The notes: generated by a model from the sequence alone, not told the origin. Counted from the stretch's first letter, positions 35,482 through 44,151 are shown. The stretch is 64,000 bases of DNA from Rhizobium favelukesii (GCF_000577275.2 NZ_HG916852.1:1739001-1803000); one strand, 5' to 3'. Translations and numbers: made by a program.

Positions 35482-36600
35482 ATGCGTGTCGGTTGCCCGA
35501 AGGAAATCAAGAATCATGAATATCGTGTCGGCCTGACACCTGCGTCCGTTCGTGAGTACGTTGCCCATGGCCATGAGGTCCGGGTCGAAACCAAGGCAGG
35601 CGCCGGCATTGGCGCCGATGATGCCGCCTATGTGGCCGCTGGCGCAAAGATTGCCGCCTCGGCCAAGGAGATCTTCGAGAAGTGCGACATGATCGTAAAG
35701 GTCAAGGAGCCGCAGCCCTCCGAGTGGGCGCAGCTTCGCGATGGCCAGATTCTCTATACCTATCTTCACCTCGCGCCCGATCCGGAACAGACCAAGGGCC
35801 TGCTTGCCTCCGGCGTCACCGCTGTTGCCTATGAGACTGTGACGGATGATCGCGGCGGCCTGCCGCTCCTTGCTCCGATGTCCGAGGTCGCCGGACGTCT
35901 GTCGATCCAGGCGGGGGCGACCGCATTGCAGAAGGCCAATGGCGGCCTTGGCATCTTGCTCGGAGGCGTGCCTGGCGTGTTGCCGGCCAAGGTCACGGTG
36001 ATCGGCGGCGGTGTGGTCGGCTTGCACGCGGCCAGGATGGCGGCAGGCCTCGGTGCCGACGTCAGCATCCTCGACAAGTCTCTACCGCGCCTGCGCCAGC
36101 TCGATGATATCTTCGGCGGTCGTGTCCATACGCGCTATTCCAGCATTCAGGCCTTGGAAGAGGAGGTATTCTCGGCCGACCTCGTCATCGGCGCTGTGCT
36201 CATTCCGGGCGCTGCCGCACCGAAGCTTGTCACCCGTGAAATGCTGTCGGGCATGAAGCGAGGCTCTGTCATCGTCGACGTCGCCATCGACCAAGGTGGC
36301 TGCTTTGAGACGTCGCATGCAACGACGCATTCCGAGCCGACCTACGTTGTCGATGACGTGGTGCATTATTGCGTTGCCAACATGCCTGGCGCTGTGCCGG
36401 TCACTTCGGCGCATGCCCTGAACAATGCGACGCTCGTTTATGGCCTGGCGCTTGCAGACCGCGGACTGCGCGCGATCGCGGAAGATCGCCACCTGAGGAA
36501 CGGCCTCAACGTCCATAAGGGCCGCGTCACCAACAAGCCGGTGGCCGAAGCGCTGGGCTATGAATCCTACACTCCGGAAAGCGTACTGAACGTTGCGTAA
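35482..36600 (+). CDS. ald: Alanine dehydrogenase
   Basis: 372 residues, the usual length. The N-terminal catalytic domain has MRVGCPKEIKNHEYRVGLTP and the KVKEPQPSEWAQL and TYLHLAPD segments with the active-site Lys and His. The NAD site is VTVIGGGVVGLHAARMAAGL. It catalyses the reversible oxidative deamination of L-alanine to pyruvate and ammonium. GAGAGGAAC precedes the ATG. Divergent from an Lrp-type regulator. Confidence 0.96.
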   Translation: MRVGCPKEIKNHEYRVGLTPASVREYVAHGHEVRVETKAGAGIGADDAAYVAAGAKIAASAKEIFEKCDMIVKVKEPQPSEWAQLRDGQILYTYLHLAPDPEQTKGLLASGVTAVAYETVTDDRGGLPLLAPMSEVAGRLSIQAGATALQKANGGLGILLGGVPGVLPAKVTVIGGGVVGLHAARMAAGLGADVSILDKSLPRLRQLDDIFGGRVHTRYSSIQALEEEVFSADLVIGAVLIPGAAAPKLVTREMLSGMKRGSVIVDVAIDQGGCFETSHATTHSEPTYVVDDVVHYCVANMPGAVPVTSAHALNNATLVYGLALADRGLRAIAEDRHLRNGLNVHKGRVTNKPVAEALGYESYTPESVLNVA

Positions 36601-36624
36601 ATTGCTTCACGTTAGGTGATGCAG

Positions 36625-36650
36625 GCCGGCCGCAGTCTCCTGCGACCGGC
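36625..36650. terminator. Terminator-type hairpin between ald and the DUF1203 gene
   Basis: GCCGGCCGCAG pairs with CTGCGACCGGC (one bulge) around TCTC, directly after ald and just before the stop of the convergent gene. A short T-rich tail follows on the plus strand. Confidence 0.6.
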
Positions 36651-36657
36651 GTTCTTG

Positions 36658-37125
36658 TCATCTGTCGATACGGCACTGATAGCAATTGTTGCGCGCCGAG
36701 CGCACATGCACGTAGGCAATCTCCGGCCGCTCGAGGAGTTCGGCGGCATAGGAGCGGATATGGGGTGTCGGCGTCACCGCGCCGGTGCCGTAGACGATGC
36801 GGTTTTCGGCATTGTAGCCGCGCACGATGAAATCCGGGCTGGTCAGGACCGGCGGTACGACTTCTTCGGCGGCGTAGCGCTCGCAGCGTTCCTTGTGGAG
36901 GAAGACAGGACCGGTTTCGGCATAGGGCTGAAGCTCGGGAAACGACCTATAGGCGAAGACCAGCAGTTCCTCGCCCGCATCGATATTCTTCAGGCAATGG
37001 CGGCAGGGATGGCCTGGGCCGTCAGAGACCATCGTCTCGGGCAAGAAACCGTAGGCATCTGTACCGCCGTTCCAGAGATTTTCGGCGTCGGCAGTGGGCA
37101 TGGCGGAAAAGCGGATGTCGGTCAT
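36658..37125 (-). CDS. DUF1203 domain-containing protein
   Basis: 155 residues from the ATG at 37125, with AGGAG upstream. Family features are DGPGHPCRHCLKNIDAGEEL (paired Cys), GPVFLHKERCERYA (Cys) and the C-terminal YVHVRSARNNCYQCRIDR. The Cys pairs suggest metal binding. No function has been established for the family as far as I know. Confidence 0.8.
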   Translation of the reverse strand: MTDIRFSAMPTADAENLWNGGTDAYGFLPETMVSDGPGHPCRHCLKNIDAGEELLVFAYRSFPELQPYAETGPVFLHKERCERYAAEEVVPPVLTSPDFIVRGYNAENRIVYGTGAVTPTPHIRSYAAELLERPEIAYVHVRSARNNCYQCRIDR

Positions 37126-37224
37126 GGCAGATCTCCTAGCTGATGGCCATGAGATGCGCCTTTGCCGGCACACATACCACCCGATTCCTGCAGGTGCTCT
37201 TCGGACTGGTTTGCCTCTGCCGGC

Positions 37225-37788
37225 TCACCAGTCCCTTTTACTCAACTCCAGAAGTTCCTTGTCGCTGAGAGGCCGGACGATGCCCGAGCCGGTGGAGACC
37301 GGGGAAAAACCGAACATCTGGTAGAGCTGCAAGGCGCGCGGGTGATCGAGGTTGTTGGTCGTGGTCGTCACCCGCTTCGGATTGAGCGTCCAGATTGCAT
37401 AGAGCGCCTGCAGCAGGAACCACTTTCCGATCCCCAGCCCAAGCGCATGCTCGAACAGTCCGAAGTGGCAGAGCTCGATCGTGTCCTCATCCTCGATGAA
37501 ATATTCATAGAAACCGGCGGGTGCGCCGTTCACGTAGAGCACGCTGATACTGTTGCGCTTGTCGTGCAGCGCCCTGGCCAGATCCTCGTCAACCATCCGC
37601 AAACGGTCCACCCACTGCCATCTGGCCCCGACTTGGCGGTAGAGATAGCGGTAGAACGGCAACGGAATGTCGGGAGCCCGCATGATCGCCGTCTGGATGT
37701 TGATCGGCACCGGCAGGCTTGCCTTCGGCGGTGACGTCATTTCCAGGCGCGTAATATGGGCTTTCATGGACGAGGGGGCCTTCACCAT
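37225..37788 (-). CDS. GNAT-family N-acetyltransferase
   Basis: About 187 residues from an ATG at 37788, four bases after the sseA stop; a second in-frame ATG at 37767 (MKAHITRLEM) is equally possible. The acetyl-CoA site region is LCHFGLFEHALGLGIGKWFL, and TTTNNLDHPRALQLYQMFGF is the typical C-terminal half. It is co-directional with sseA and probably co-transcribed. Substrate unknown. Confidence 0.88.
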   Translation of the reverse strand: MVKAPSSMKAHITRLEMTSPPKASLPVPINIQTAIMRAPDIPLPFYRYLYRQVGARWQWVDRLRMVDEDLARALHDKRNSISVLYVNGAPAGFYEYFIEDEDTIELCHFGLFEHALGLGIGKWFLLQALYAIWTLNPKRVTTTTNNLDHPRALQLYQMFGFSPVSTGSGIVRPLSDKELLELSKRDW

Positions 37789-37792
37789 CGTG

Positions 37793-38662
37793 TCAGGCTT
37801 TGACCGGTTCTGGCGGGCCAGTGACGACGGGCGTGTCGTCCCGGCCACCCCATTCGCTCCAGGAGCCGTCGTAGAGCTTGTTGTCGGTATGGCCGAGCGA
37901 TTCGAGCGCCAGCGTGACGATCGCAGCTGTGATGCCGGAGCCGCAGGATGTCACCACGGGCTTCGACAGGTCTATGCCCGCGTCCTCGATCGTCTGCTGG
38001 AGTTCCGGCAGCGACTTGAAGCGGCCCTGGTTGGCGAAGACGCCCGATGGCAGGTTTCGCGCCCCGGGCATGTGACCGGATCGCATACCAGCGCGCGGCT
38101 CGGGCTCGAGCGCTGTAAATCGGCCGGCGCTTCGGGCATCGGCTATCTGCAGGGCGCCGCTCGCAACGATGTCCCGCATTGTGTCGAGATTGACGACCCG
38201 CGAGGCGTCATAGGTCGGCCTAAAGACCTTGGGCTCATAGTGCGGCACGTTTGTCTCTAGCGGGCGGCCCTCGGATTTCCATCCGTCCAGGCCGCCGTCG
38301 AGCACGTACACATTCCGCGCGCCCATCACGCGAAACAGCCACCAAACACGCGGAGAGGCGAACATCCCGATGCCGTCATAGACGACGATGCGGTCCTTTT
38401 CCTCGATACCGAGCTTACCGACCTCGATTGCGAAAAGGTCTGGCGAAGGAATGGTGTGCGGCAGCGGCACGGAGTGATCGGCGATCTTGTCCTGATCGAA
38501 ACGGATCGCGCCGGGGATATGGCCGGCGGCGTATTCCGCGTCAGCATCGCGTTGCTGCGCCGGCAGATAGAAGGACGCATCCAGGAGCCGCAAATCCGGC
38601 TTGCCGAGTTCCGCCTGCAGCCAATCGGCCGAAACGACGAAACGGCTCTTCTTTTCGCTCAT
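37793..38662 (-). CDS. sseA: 3-mercaptopyruvate sulfurtransferase
   Basis: 289 residues, two rhodanese domains. The active loop is VVTSCGSGITAAIVTLALES, where CGSGxTA is the mark of mercaptopyruvate (rather than thiosulfate) sulfurtransferases. IRFDQDKIADHSVPLPHTIP and VYDGIGMFASPRVWWLFRVM are typical of the inactive N-terminal domain. It moves sulfur from 3-mercaptopyruvate to acceptors. Position next to cysK suggests joint use in cysteine metabolism. Confidence 0.94.
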   Translation of the reverse strand: MSEKKSRFVVSADWLQAELGKPDLRLLDASFYLPAQQRDADAEYAAGHIPGAIRFDQDKIADHSVPLPHTIPSPDLFAIEVGKLGIEEKDRIVVYDGIGMFASPRVWWLFRVMGARNVYVLDGGLDGWKSEGRPLETNVPHYEPKVFRPTYDASRVVNLDTMRDIVASGALQIADARSAGRFTALEPEPRAGMRSGHMPGARNLPSGVFANQGRFKSLPELQQTIEDAGIDLSKPVVTSCGSGITAAIVTLALESLGHTDNKLYDGSWSEWGGRDDTPVVTGPPEPVKA

Positions 38663-38680
38663 TTTGCTCTCCCTAGACCG

Positions 38681-39418
38681 TCAAGCTTCGTCGCCGGGAG
38701 CGCCGAAGCGAATTCGGAAGCGCCGGTTTTCTTTGCCCTTCTTCTCGATCTTGGCAATGTGAATCTGGCCGACTTCCTGAGTTTCGGACACATGTGTGCC
38801 GCCGCAAGGTTGGCTGTCAATCGCAGAGTTTTCGCCGATGCAGACAAGGCTGACCCGGCCAAGGCCGATCGGCGGGCGAACATTCTTGGATTTGACGATA
38901 CCGGGATTGGCCGCAAGTTCCTCGTCGGTAATCCACTGCAGGTAAACCGGATAGTTCTGCCGCACCAGCTCCATGAGTTTTTCGGTCACGTCGTCCTTGT
39001 CGATCGTCTCGCTCATGTCGAAGTCAACACGGCTCTCGTCTTCGCCGACGGCGGCACCGGTGATCGGATAGGAGCAGACGACGGAAAGCAGATGGCAGGC
39101 CGTGTGCATTCGCATCAGCTTGTAGCGACGCGGCCAGTCGACATGCAGCACCAGCTTTTCGCCAACAGCTGGCTTGGCTTCGCCTTCGAGGGGCACATGC
39201 ACGACGATGTCTTTTGTCGCTCCATGTTTCGTCTGCCCGAGCGTGATCTTGCTGCCGTCCGTGCGCTCGAGAAAGCCGGTGTCGCCCGGCTGGCCTCCCG
39301 ATGTCGCATAAAAGCAGGTCTGGTCCAGCTCAATGCCCCCGTCATCGTGAACGGCGGTCACCACCGCCTCGCATGTCGAAAGATAGAAATCGTCACGATA
39401 GAGGGCATTGACGGGCAT
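38681..39418 (-). CDS. Alanyl-tRNA editing protein (AlaX type)
   Basis: 245 residues. The editing-domain metal site is split between HTACHLLSVV and QPCGGTHVSETQEV, the latter with the Cys and His that hold zinc. It lacks the synthetase and C-terminal domains, as in AlaX-M proteins, and removes Ser or Gly from mischarged tRNA-Ala. It begins six bases after cysK ends, so the two are likely co-transcribed. Confidence 0.92.
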   Translation of the reverse strand: MPVNALYRDDFYLSTCEAVVTAVHDDGGIELDQTCFYATSGGQPGDTGFLERTDGSKITLGQTKHGATKDIVVHVPLEGEAKPAVGEKLVLHVDWPRRYKLMRMHTACHLLSVVCSYPITGAAVGEDESRVDFDMSETIDKDDVTEKLMELVRQNYPVYLQWITDEELAANPGIVKSKNVRPPIGLGRVSLVCIGENSAIDSQPCGGTHVSETQEVGQIHIAKIEKKGKENRRFRIRFGAPGDEA

Positions 39419-39424
39419 GGGGTC

Positions 39425-40465
39425 TCACGCTGCTGGTTCGTATGGGATCTGTATGGTTTGCGTCTTGGCGAGCCATGCGGGAACGGGAAGGCCCTTCGAC
39501 GTCAGGAAGTCCGAATTGAAGAGCTTGGACTGGTAGCGGTTGCCGTAGTCGGCGAGGATCGTCACGACTGTATGGCCGGGACCGAGCTCCCTGGCAAGGC
39601 GCACCGCGCCGGCGATGTTGATCGCCGTCGATCCACCCAGGCACAGGCCTTCATGCTCGACGAGATCGAAAAGGTAGGGCAGGGCTTCCGCATCCGAAAT
39701 GTTGTAGGCGAAATCGGGCGTGAAACCGTCCAGATTTGCCGTGATCCGGCCTTGACCGATTCCTTCGGTGATCGAGGAGCCAGCGGATTTAAGTTCGCCG
39801 TTCTTGTAGAATTCGTAGAGCGCGGCTCCGTCGGGATCGGCAAGGCCTATCTTGATGTCCTTGCTGAAGGCTTTGAGGCCGGCTGCGACACCCGCAAGCG
39901 TCCCCCCCGAGCCAACGGAGCAGATAAAGCCGTCCACTTTGCCGTTCGTATCGTTCCAGATTTCGCGGGCTGTCGTTTCAATGTGGGCCTGCCGGTTGGC
40001 GACGTTGTCGAACTGGTTTGCCCAGATCGCGCCGTTCGGGTCCGTCTTTGCCAGCTGTTCGGCAAGCCTTCCGGACACCTTCACATAGTTGTTCGGGTTC
40101 TTGTAGGGAACGGCAGGCACCTCAACGAGTTCTGCGCCGAGCAACCTCAGTGCGTCCTTCTTTTCCTCGCTCTGAGTCTCCGGGATGACGATGACCGTTC
40201 GGTAGCCAAGCGCCTTCGCAACGACGGTCAAGCCGATGCCGGTATTGCCGGCCGTCCCCTCGACGATAACGCCGCCCGGCCTCAGCAGGCCCTTCTTCTC
40301 TGCATCGCGAATGATGTAGAGCGCAGCGCGATCCTTGACCGACTGGCCGGGATTGAGGAATTCCGCTTTGCCAAGAATCGTGCAGCCGGTCGCTTCCGAC
40401 GCGCCCTTGAGCTTGATCAGGGGGGTGTTGCCGATTGCTTCCAGAACGGAGGGATAGACGGTCAT
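39425..40465 (-). CDS. cysK: Cysteine synthase A (O-acetylserine sulfhydrylase), long form
   Basis: 346 residues. The PLP Lys is in PGQSVKDRAALYIIRDAEKK, the substrate loop is VEGTAGNTGIGLTVVA, and the phosphate loop is CSVGSGGTLAGVAAG. It makes L-cysteine from O-acetylserine and sulfide. At 346 residues it is longer than the 310 to 320 of enterobacterial CysK, as seen for one rhizobial group. First gene of the minus-strand cysK-alaX-sseA-acetyltransferase set. Confidence 0.93.
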   Translation of the reverse strand: MTVYPSVLEAIGNTPLIKLKGASEATGCTILGKAEFLNPGQSVKDRAALYIIRDAEKKGLLRPGGVIVEGTAGNTGIGLTVVAKALGYRTVIVIPETQSEEKKDALRLLGAELVEVPAVPYKNPNNYVKVSGRLAEQLAKTDPNGAIWANQFDNVANRQAHIETTAREIWNDTNGKVDGFICSVGSGGTLAGVAAGLKAFSKDIKIGLADPDGAALYEFYKNGELKSAGSSITEGIGQGRITANLDGFTPDFAYNISDAEALPYLFDLVEHEGLCLGGSTAINIAGAVRLARELGPGHTVVTILADYGNRYQSKLFNSDFLTSKGLPVPAWLAKTQTIQIPYEPAA

Positions 40466-40649
40466 GGACTCTGCCTCATTTGAACGCTTAGTTTAGGAAC
40501 GGTCTTTTCCCTTCACAAGGCTAGGTTGGCAAGAAATGCTATTCCATCCCTTTGAGCGCAACGATAAAATTAGACTTCGATGCGTCCAGAGTGGTCGAGA
40601 CTGAGCGTTCGCCGCCTTAGTGATCCGGAGATTGACTTTCAACGTACGG

Positions 40650-41342
40650 ATGACGACAAAGCAATCTCTAAAAGCGGAAACGACCGAAACCGTCATGGTT
40701 CCCGATCATATCGACACGGTCGATGCACTGATGGCGCATTACGTCGCCGGATCCCTTCCTGAGCCGGCGCGCGTGCTGGTGGAATCGCATCTTGAAATGA
40801 AGCCGGATCATCGCTTGCTGGTGAGCGATCTCGAATCCATGGCTGGCGAGGCTCTCGAGCAGATACCGGAGGCTGCGATCAGCGATCGCAAGGCGCAGCT
40901 CGCTGCCGTCTTCGGCTCCGCGCCGCCGGCCGAAGATCAGGCGCCAGCCGATCTGCAGGCACACGGCGGCTTCTTCCCGAAAGCGATACGCAATCTGGTC
41001 GGCTATGATGTGGATACAGTGCCTTGGAAGACGAAGCTTCCAGGCTTCAAGGAATACTCCACCAACATCGATGGCTGTGAAGTCAGCCTGATGTGGATCA
41101 AGGCCGGCCGCGCGCTGCCGGCGCACACCCATAAGGGAATGGAACTGACCTTGATCCTGGACGGCGCGTTCAACGATGCTCGCGGTCGTTTCGGACCTGG
41201 CGATATCTCGGTAGCAGATGAGAGCGTTGACCACCGGCCGATCGCCGAAAAGGACCGTCCCTGCATCGCGTTTTCGGTTCTCGATGCGCCGGTCAAGCTG
41301 ACTGGATCTTTCCGTCAGCTCATAGGTGACCTGATCGGCTGA
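40650..41342 (+). CDS. ChrR-like cupin protein without the zinc-site cysteines (orphan anti-sigma-like)
   Basis: About 230 residues from the ATG at 40650; starts at 40620 (GTG) and 40695 (ATG) are also possible and none has a good ribosome-binding site. The N-terminal part (DALMAHYVAGSLPEPARVLV) matches the anti-sigma domain of ChrR proteins, and the C-terminal cupin has AGRALPAHTHKGMELTLILD with its His residues. In ChrR the first domain binds zinc through two His and a CxxC; here the region after ESHLEM reads KPDHR, with no Cys pair. No ECF sigma factor gene lies beside it, although ChrR normally follows one. It may act through its cupin only, or on a distant sigma factor. Confidence 0.75.
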   Translation: MTTKQSLKAETTETVMVPDHIDTVDALMAHYVAGSLPEPARVLVESHLEMKPDHRLLVSDLESMAGEALEQIPEAAISDRKAQLAAVFGSAPPAEDQAPADLQAHGGFFPKAIRNLVGYDVDTVPWKTKLPGFKEYSTNIDGCEVSLMWIKAGRALPAHTHKGMELTLILDGAFNDARGRFGPGDISVADESVDHRPIAEKDRPCIAFSVLDAPVKLTGSFRQLIGDLIG

Positions 41343-41442
41343 AAGCAGCCACAATGGTGTGATACAGGCCTAAATCCGGGAGATGGCGAGGAACACCCGG
41401 ACTTTTTTGACGTTCAGAAAGGCGGCCCGGAGGAGATGTACC

Positions 41443-42276
41443 ATGCAAGATTTCTTTGCTCGTCCCGAACATGGGATAGCCTGGATTTCCGGCGCGAGTT
41501 CCGGAATTGGGCGAGCGCTGGCACTCAAACTCGCGGGAGATGGATACAAGGTCGCCGTCACCGCCCGCGACCATGAGAAGCTCGCCGAACTGCAGGCCGA
41601 GGCCTCCGACCTGTCCGGCAGCATTATCGTGCTCGACGGCGATGTCACGAACGCCGAAGACATGGAGCACGTGCTTGCTTCAATCGAATATGAACATGGT
41701 GCGCTCGCACTGGCGATCTTCAACGCCGGCGTCTATCTGCCTGTCCACGCGGAGGAGTTGAAGCTTGCTGATTTCGAGCAGAGTTTCGCGGTCAATCTGC
41801 AGGGTGTTGTAAATTGCCTGGTCCCGGCCGTACGGCACATGAAGGCGAAGGGGCACGGACAAATCGCCATCGTTTCGTCCGTTTCGGGCTATGGCGGCCT
41901 GCCGACCAGTGCGGCCTACGGCGCCACAAAAGCCGCCTTGATCAACATGGCGGAAAGTCTGAAATTCGATCTAGACAAGATGGGCATCCGCATTCAGCTC
42001 ATCAATCCGGGCTTCGTCGATACTCCTGGAACGAAGAGGAACGAATTTCCCATGCCCTCTCTGGTCTCGTTCGAGGAGGCAGCCGAGCAGATTTCGGCGG
42101 GCCTCAAGTCTCGGCGTTTCGAGATTATCTTCCCGAAGCGTTTCACCTACATGATGAAGCTCGTCAATCTCCTGCCTTATAGTCTCTATTTCTGGTTAGT
42201 GAATCGCTCGACCGGCTGGCGGGAGCGGCCGCTTGAAAAGCATGCACGACCGGGTATGGCGCATCCTGCAGAGTAG
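41443..42276 (+). CDS. Short-chain dehydrogenase/reductase
   Basis: 277 residues from the ATG at 41443, with GGAGGAG nearby; an upstream in-frame ATG at 41383 has no support. NAD(P) site AWISGASSGIGRALALKLAG, structural motif ALAIFNAGVYLPV, active site IAIVSSVSGYGGLPTSAAYG followed by ATKAAL. The C-terminal extension (RRFEIIFPKRFTYMMKLVNL, then LPYSLYFWLV) is hydrophobic and fits the group of SDRs that sit beside cyclopropane-fatty-acid synthases and lipid genes. Here a cfa remnant follows on the other strand. Confidence 0.9.
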   Translation: MQDFFARPEHGIAWISGASSGIGRALALKLAGDGYKVAVTARDHEKLAELQAEASDLSGSIIVLDGDVTNAEDMEHVLASIEYEHGALALAIFNAGVYLPVHAEELKLADFEQSFAVNLQGVVNCLVPAVRHMKAKGHGQIAIVSSVSGYGGLPTSAAYGATKAALINMAESLKFDLDKMGIRIQLINPGFVDTPGTKRNEFPMPSLVSFEEAAEQISAGLKSRRFEIIFPKRFTYMMKLVNLLPYSLYFWLVNRSTGWRERPLEKHARPGMAHPAE

Positions 42277-42302
42277 TGTTCGGCGTCCAAGGCACGGACG
42301 AG

Positions 42303-42352
42303 GCGGATGGCGGCCGGACAGGAGGTCATCTCCCGGATTGGCCGCCATCCGC
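42303..42352. terminator. Bidirectional terminator-type inverted repeat
   Basis: GCGGATGGCGGCC (42303-42315) and GGCCGCCATCCGC (42340-42352) are perfect 13-base inverted copies with a 24-base loop, between the SDR stop and the end of the cfa remnant on the other strand. Confidence 0.65.
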
Positions 42353-42357
42353 TCTCG

Positions 42358-42766
42358 TCAATTCCGCGCAAAGACGACCTGGCGGACGTCTATTTTTCTA
42401 GCGCGGAAGCCTGCTTCGCAATACAAAAAATAGAATTCCCAGAGCCGCTCGAAGCGCTCGTCAAAGCCCAATGGGCCAACAAGCTCCCATACCGACCAAA
42501 AACGCTCACGCCATTCGGCAAGCGTACGGGCGTAGTCTAACCCGAAAGCAAAGTCCCTGACCAGTGACAAATTCACCTTGCGGCCAAGTTCGGCCAGGTG
42601 GTCGCGTGCCGGCAACATGCCGCCGGGGACGACGTAGCGCTGGATGGAATCGGGGTTCGTCCGATATTGGGAAAACGCCTCGGGGCGAATGGCGATGATC
42701 TGAAGGCCGGCTTTGCCCCTCGGCTTCAGGCATTGGCGTAATTTGGAGAAGCTGTCATGCGCACGA
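42358..42766 (-). pseudogene. Cyclopropane-fatty-acyl-phospholipid synthase, C-terminal remnant
   Basis: One open frame without a proper start gives about 135 C-terminal residues of a CFA synthase: LRQCLKPRGKAGLQIIAIRP, SIQRYVVPGGMLPARDHLAE, FGLDYARTLAEWRERFW and ERLWEFYFLYCEAGFRARKI. The SAM-binding core and N-terminal half are gone. The truncation point coincides with a 46-bp palindromic sequence. Only the 3' third of the gene is left, so it is inactive. Confidence 0.8.
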
Positions 42767-42812
42767 ATGTGTAGGGTCCTTGGCCTCTGCCGCTTTATAA
42801 GACCCTACACAT
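42767..42812. repeat. 46-bp sequence with perfect 12-bp inverted ends at a junction of two truncated genes
   Basis: ATGTGTAGGGTC and GACCCTACACAT are perfect inverted copies around a 22-base AT-containing centre. To the left the cfa gene breaks off; to the right an HTH gene breaks off and takes its last codons and stop from this sequence. It may be the scar or the end of a mobile element. Confidence 0.6.
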
Positions 42813-42998
42813 CGGACTACAAGAAGGCCATACGCTTTCGCTCTGGCCTTTGCCTATCTGAACAAATGCAAGCTCGCCGTACGCGACTAACTGTTGAGTA
42901 GTTGACGGAGATGCATTCAGCGCCGACGCGACTTCCTTAAGCGACAACAACCGCGGCCCTGGGAAAGCTTCCATTCCGGCCAAGAACGCTCGTTGCAC
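42795..42998 (-). pseudogene. Helix-turn-helix protein fragment (excisionase/MerR-like)
   Basis: A 67-residue frame containing LLSLKEVASALNASPSTTQQ, then LVAYGELAFVQIGKGQSESV, the pattern of small HTH-17-type DNA-binding proteins found in excisionases and plasmid control genes. The C-terminus is encoded by the neighbouring palindromic sequence, so the native end is lost. The start at 42998 has no clear ribosome-binding site. Confidence 0.55.
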
Positions 42999-43040
42999 GT
43001 CCTCGCGCTGCGCTGAACGGCGTGGGGCGACGGCTGATTC

Positions 43041-43205
43041 TTGAAGATCGGATTTATTCCCACCAAAGACATCAGAGGCATTGCCGCCGGCACGAATCCC
43101 GAAGGCATTTCGATGTCTCCTCCGGTATGGTGGTGTCCGCTGTCCTTGGACGGCGAATTTGCAGCTTGGTGGGCCGCGATGAAAAAAGCGAGGCGAGCCG
43201 CGTGA
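43041..43205 (+). CDS. Possible small protein, unrecognised
   Basis: A TTG start at 43041 would give 54 residues: IPTKDIRGIAAGTNPEGISM, then SPPVWWCPLSLDGEFAAWWA and a basic tail. The residue mix is protein-like (no low-complexity shadow pattern), but the start is weak and I do not recognise a family. It may be the tail of a larger broken gene. Confidence 0.3.
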   Translation: MKIGFIPTKDIRGIAAGTNPEGISMSPPVWWCPLSLDGEFAAWWAAMKKARRAA

Positions 43206-43496
43206 GGGCGGTCAAGGAGCTATCAGGGGCGGTCACGTGATCTCGTGACAGCGGCGTGACGTCAATCTGCCACCCGACCCCATTCTTAAGTTAATGGCAG
43301 TCGCGCCCGGTCGCAGGGTCTAGCTGATCTTGTCGCAAAGGGCAAAGGCGTCATTCGTCGACTTCCATGAAACCGGAGCAATCGTCATTCTCCGTCAGCG
43401 AAGCGCAATGGGTAGAGAAATCTACGGAATAAACCTCCCTAGCGATCACGAACGTCCAAACCGAACCGTTCGAGGCGACGCGCTCGAGCACACTCA
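43206..43496. other. Intergenic stretch before the HNH gene
   Basis: About 290 bp in which I see no gene, tRNA or strong hairpin. Confidence 0.4.
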
Positions 43497-43805
43497 TTGG
43501 CCACGCGGAACCACGCAGTGAGGATCAAGCAGGCAGGACTCCGCGCAACGCTCAGGCGCAAGCAGCGAAACCTCTGCTGCTGCTGCTGCGGGGTGCGGAT
43601 GGTCCTGACGAACCCTAACAGCAGGATGCCTAACGTGGAAACGCTCGAGCATCTTGATCGGCGATCGGATGGCGGCAGCAACAGGCGGTCGCGCCTGGCG
43701 TTGGCGTGTTTCGACTGCAACTTCGGCCGAGGTTCCATGGACTGGCTGATCTACAAGACAATCAAGAGCGGTGAGCTCTTCGACATAATCATGAACAAGT
43801 TTTAG
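43497..43805 (+). CDS. HNH-type endonuclease-like protein
   Basis: 102 residues with a TTG start at 43497. A Cys cluster (LCCCCCGVRM) is followed by VETLEHLDRRSDGGSNRRSR and LALACFDCNFGRGSMDWLIY, the order Cys pair, EH, GG.N, LAL.C..CN of small HNH nucleases. The His, Asn and Cys ligands are present. Such genes travel with phages and mobile DNA. It stands among gene fragments, and no partner is near. Confidence 0.65.
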   Translation: MATRNHAVRIKQAGLRATLRRKQRNLCCCCCGVRMVLTNPNSRMPNVETLEHLDRRSDGGSNRRSRLALACFDCNFGRGSMDWLIYKTIKSGELFDIIMNKF

Positions 43806-43954
43806 ACGCGATACTTGCGCGCCGGCCCGCCTCCCTGGCGTGGCCTCTTGTATATACCAATGGCCGGCGCGGTCACCACCTGCGCCTCCACCAGCAGCGC
43901 GCCGACCGGTCTACCCCAATAGAATCAGTTGCCTCCGCCCGTTTTCTCATCTCT

Positions 43955-43970
43955 ATTAGGTTAACCTAAT
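43955..43970. promoter_or_regulatory. Perfect 16-bp palindrome, likely operator
   Basis: ATTAGGTTAACCTAAT is perfectly symmetric and lies immediately before the GGAGG of the small gene at 43984. Its place between promoter and start suggests a repressor site. Confidence 0.6.
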
Positions 43971-43983
43971 GGAGGATTCGCGC

Positions 43984-44151
43984 ATGGAAAGACTGCCGCC
44001 AGTTCGATCCGACGAAGTCAGCGCCTACGACAACTACGCTCGCCGCTTGATCGCCCATATGCGCGAGAGTCGCCGTCTGCTGGACTCGTTCACGCTACGG
44101 GATGATGGAGCCGGATCAGGGTCTGACGGAAAAATCGGCGGGAAGCATTAA
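43984..44151 (+). CDS. Small hypothetical protein behind a palindromic operator
   Basis: 55 residues starting at the ATG at 43984, with GGAGG eight bases before; the ATG five codons earlier lies inside the palindrome. Sequence: MERLPPVRSDEVSAYDNYAR, then RLIAHMRESRRLLDSFTL and a Gly/Asp tail. A helical, basic middle; no recognised family. Its operator-like leader suggests regulated expression. Confidence 0.45.
   Translation: MERLPPVRSDEVSAYDNYARRLIAHMRESRRLLDSFTLRDDGAGSGSDGKIGGKH

Noticed and set aside
38456..40483. A 675-codon plus-strand frame
   Set aside because: It runs antisense across sseA, alaX and cysK, three well-supported genes; composition is shadow-like and no motif is seen.
43561..43595. 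CTGCTGCTGCTGC-type run as a microsatellite
   Set aside because: It encodes the Cys cluster of the HNH-like protein and is explained by coding.
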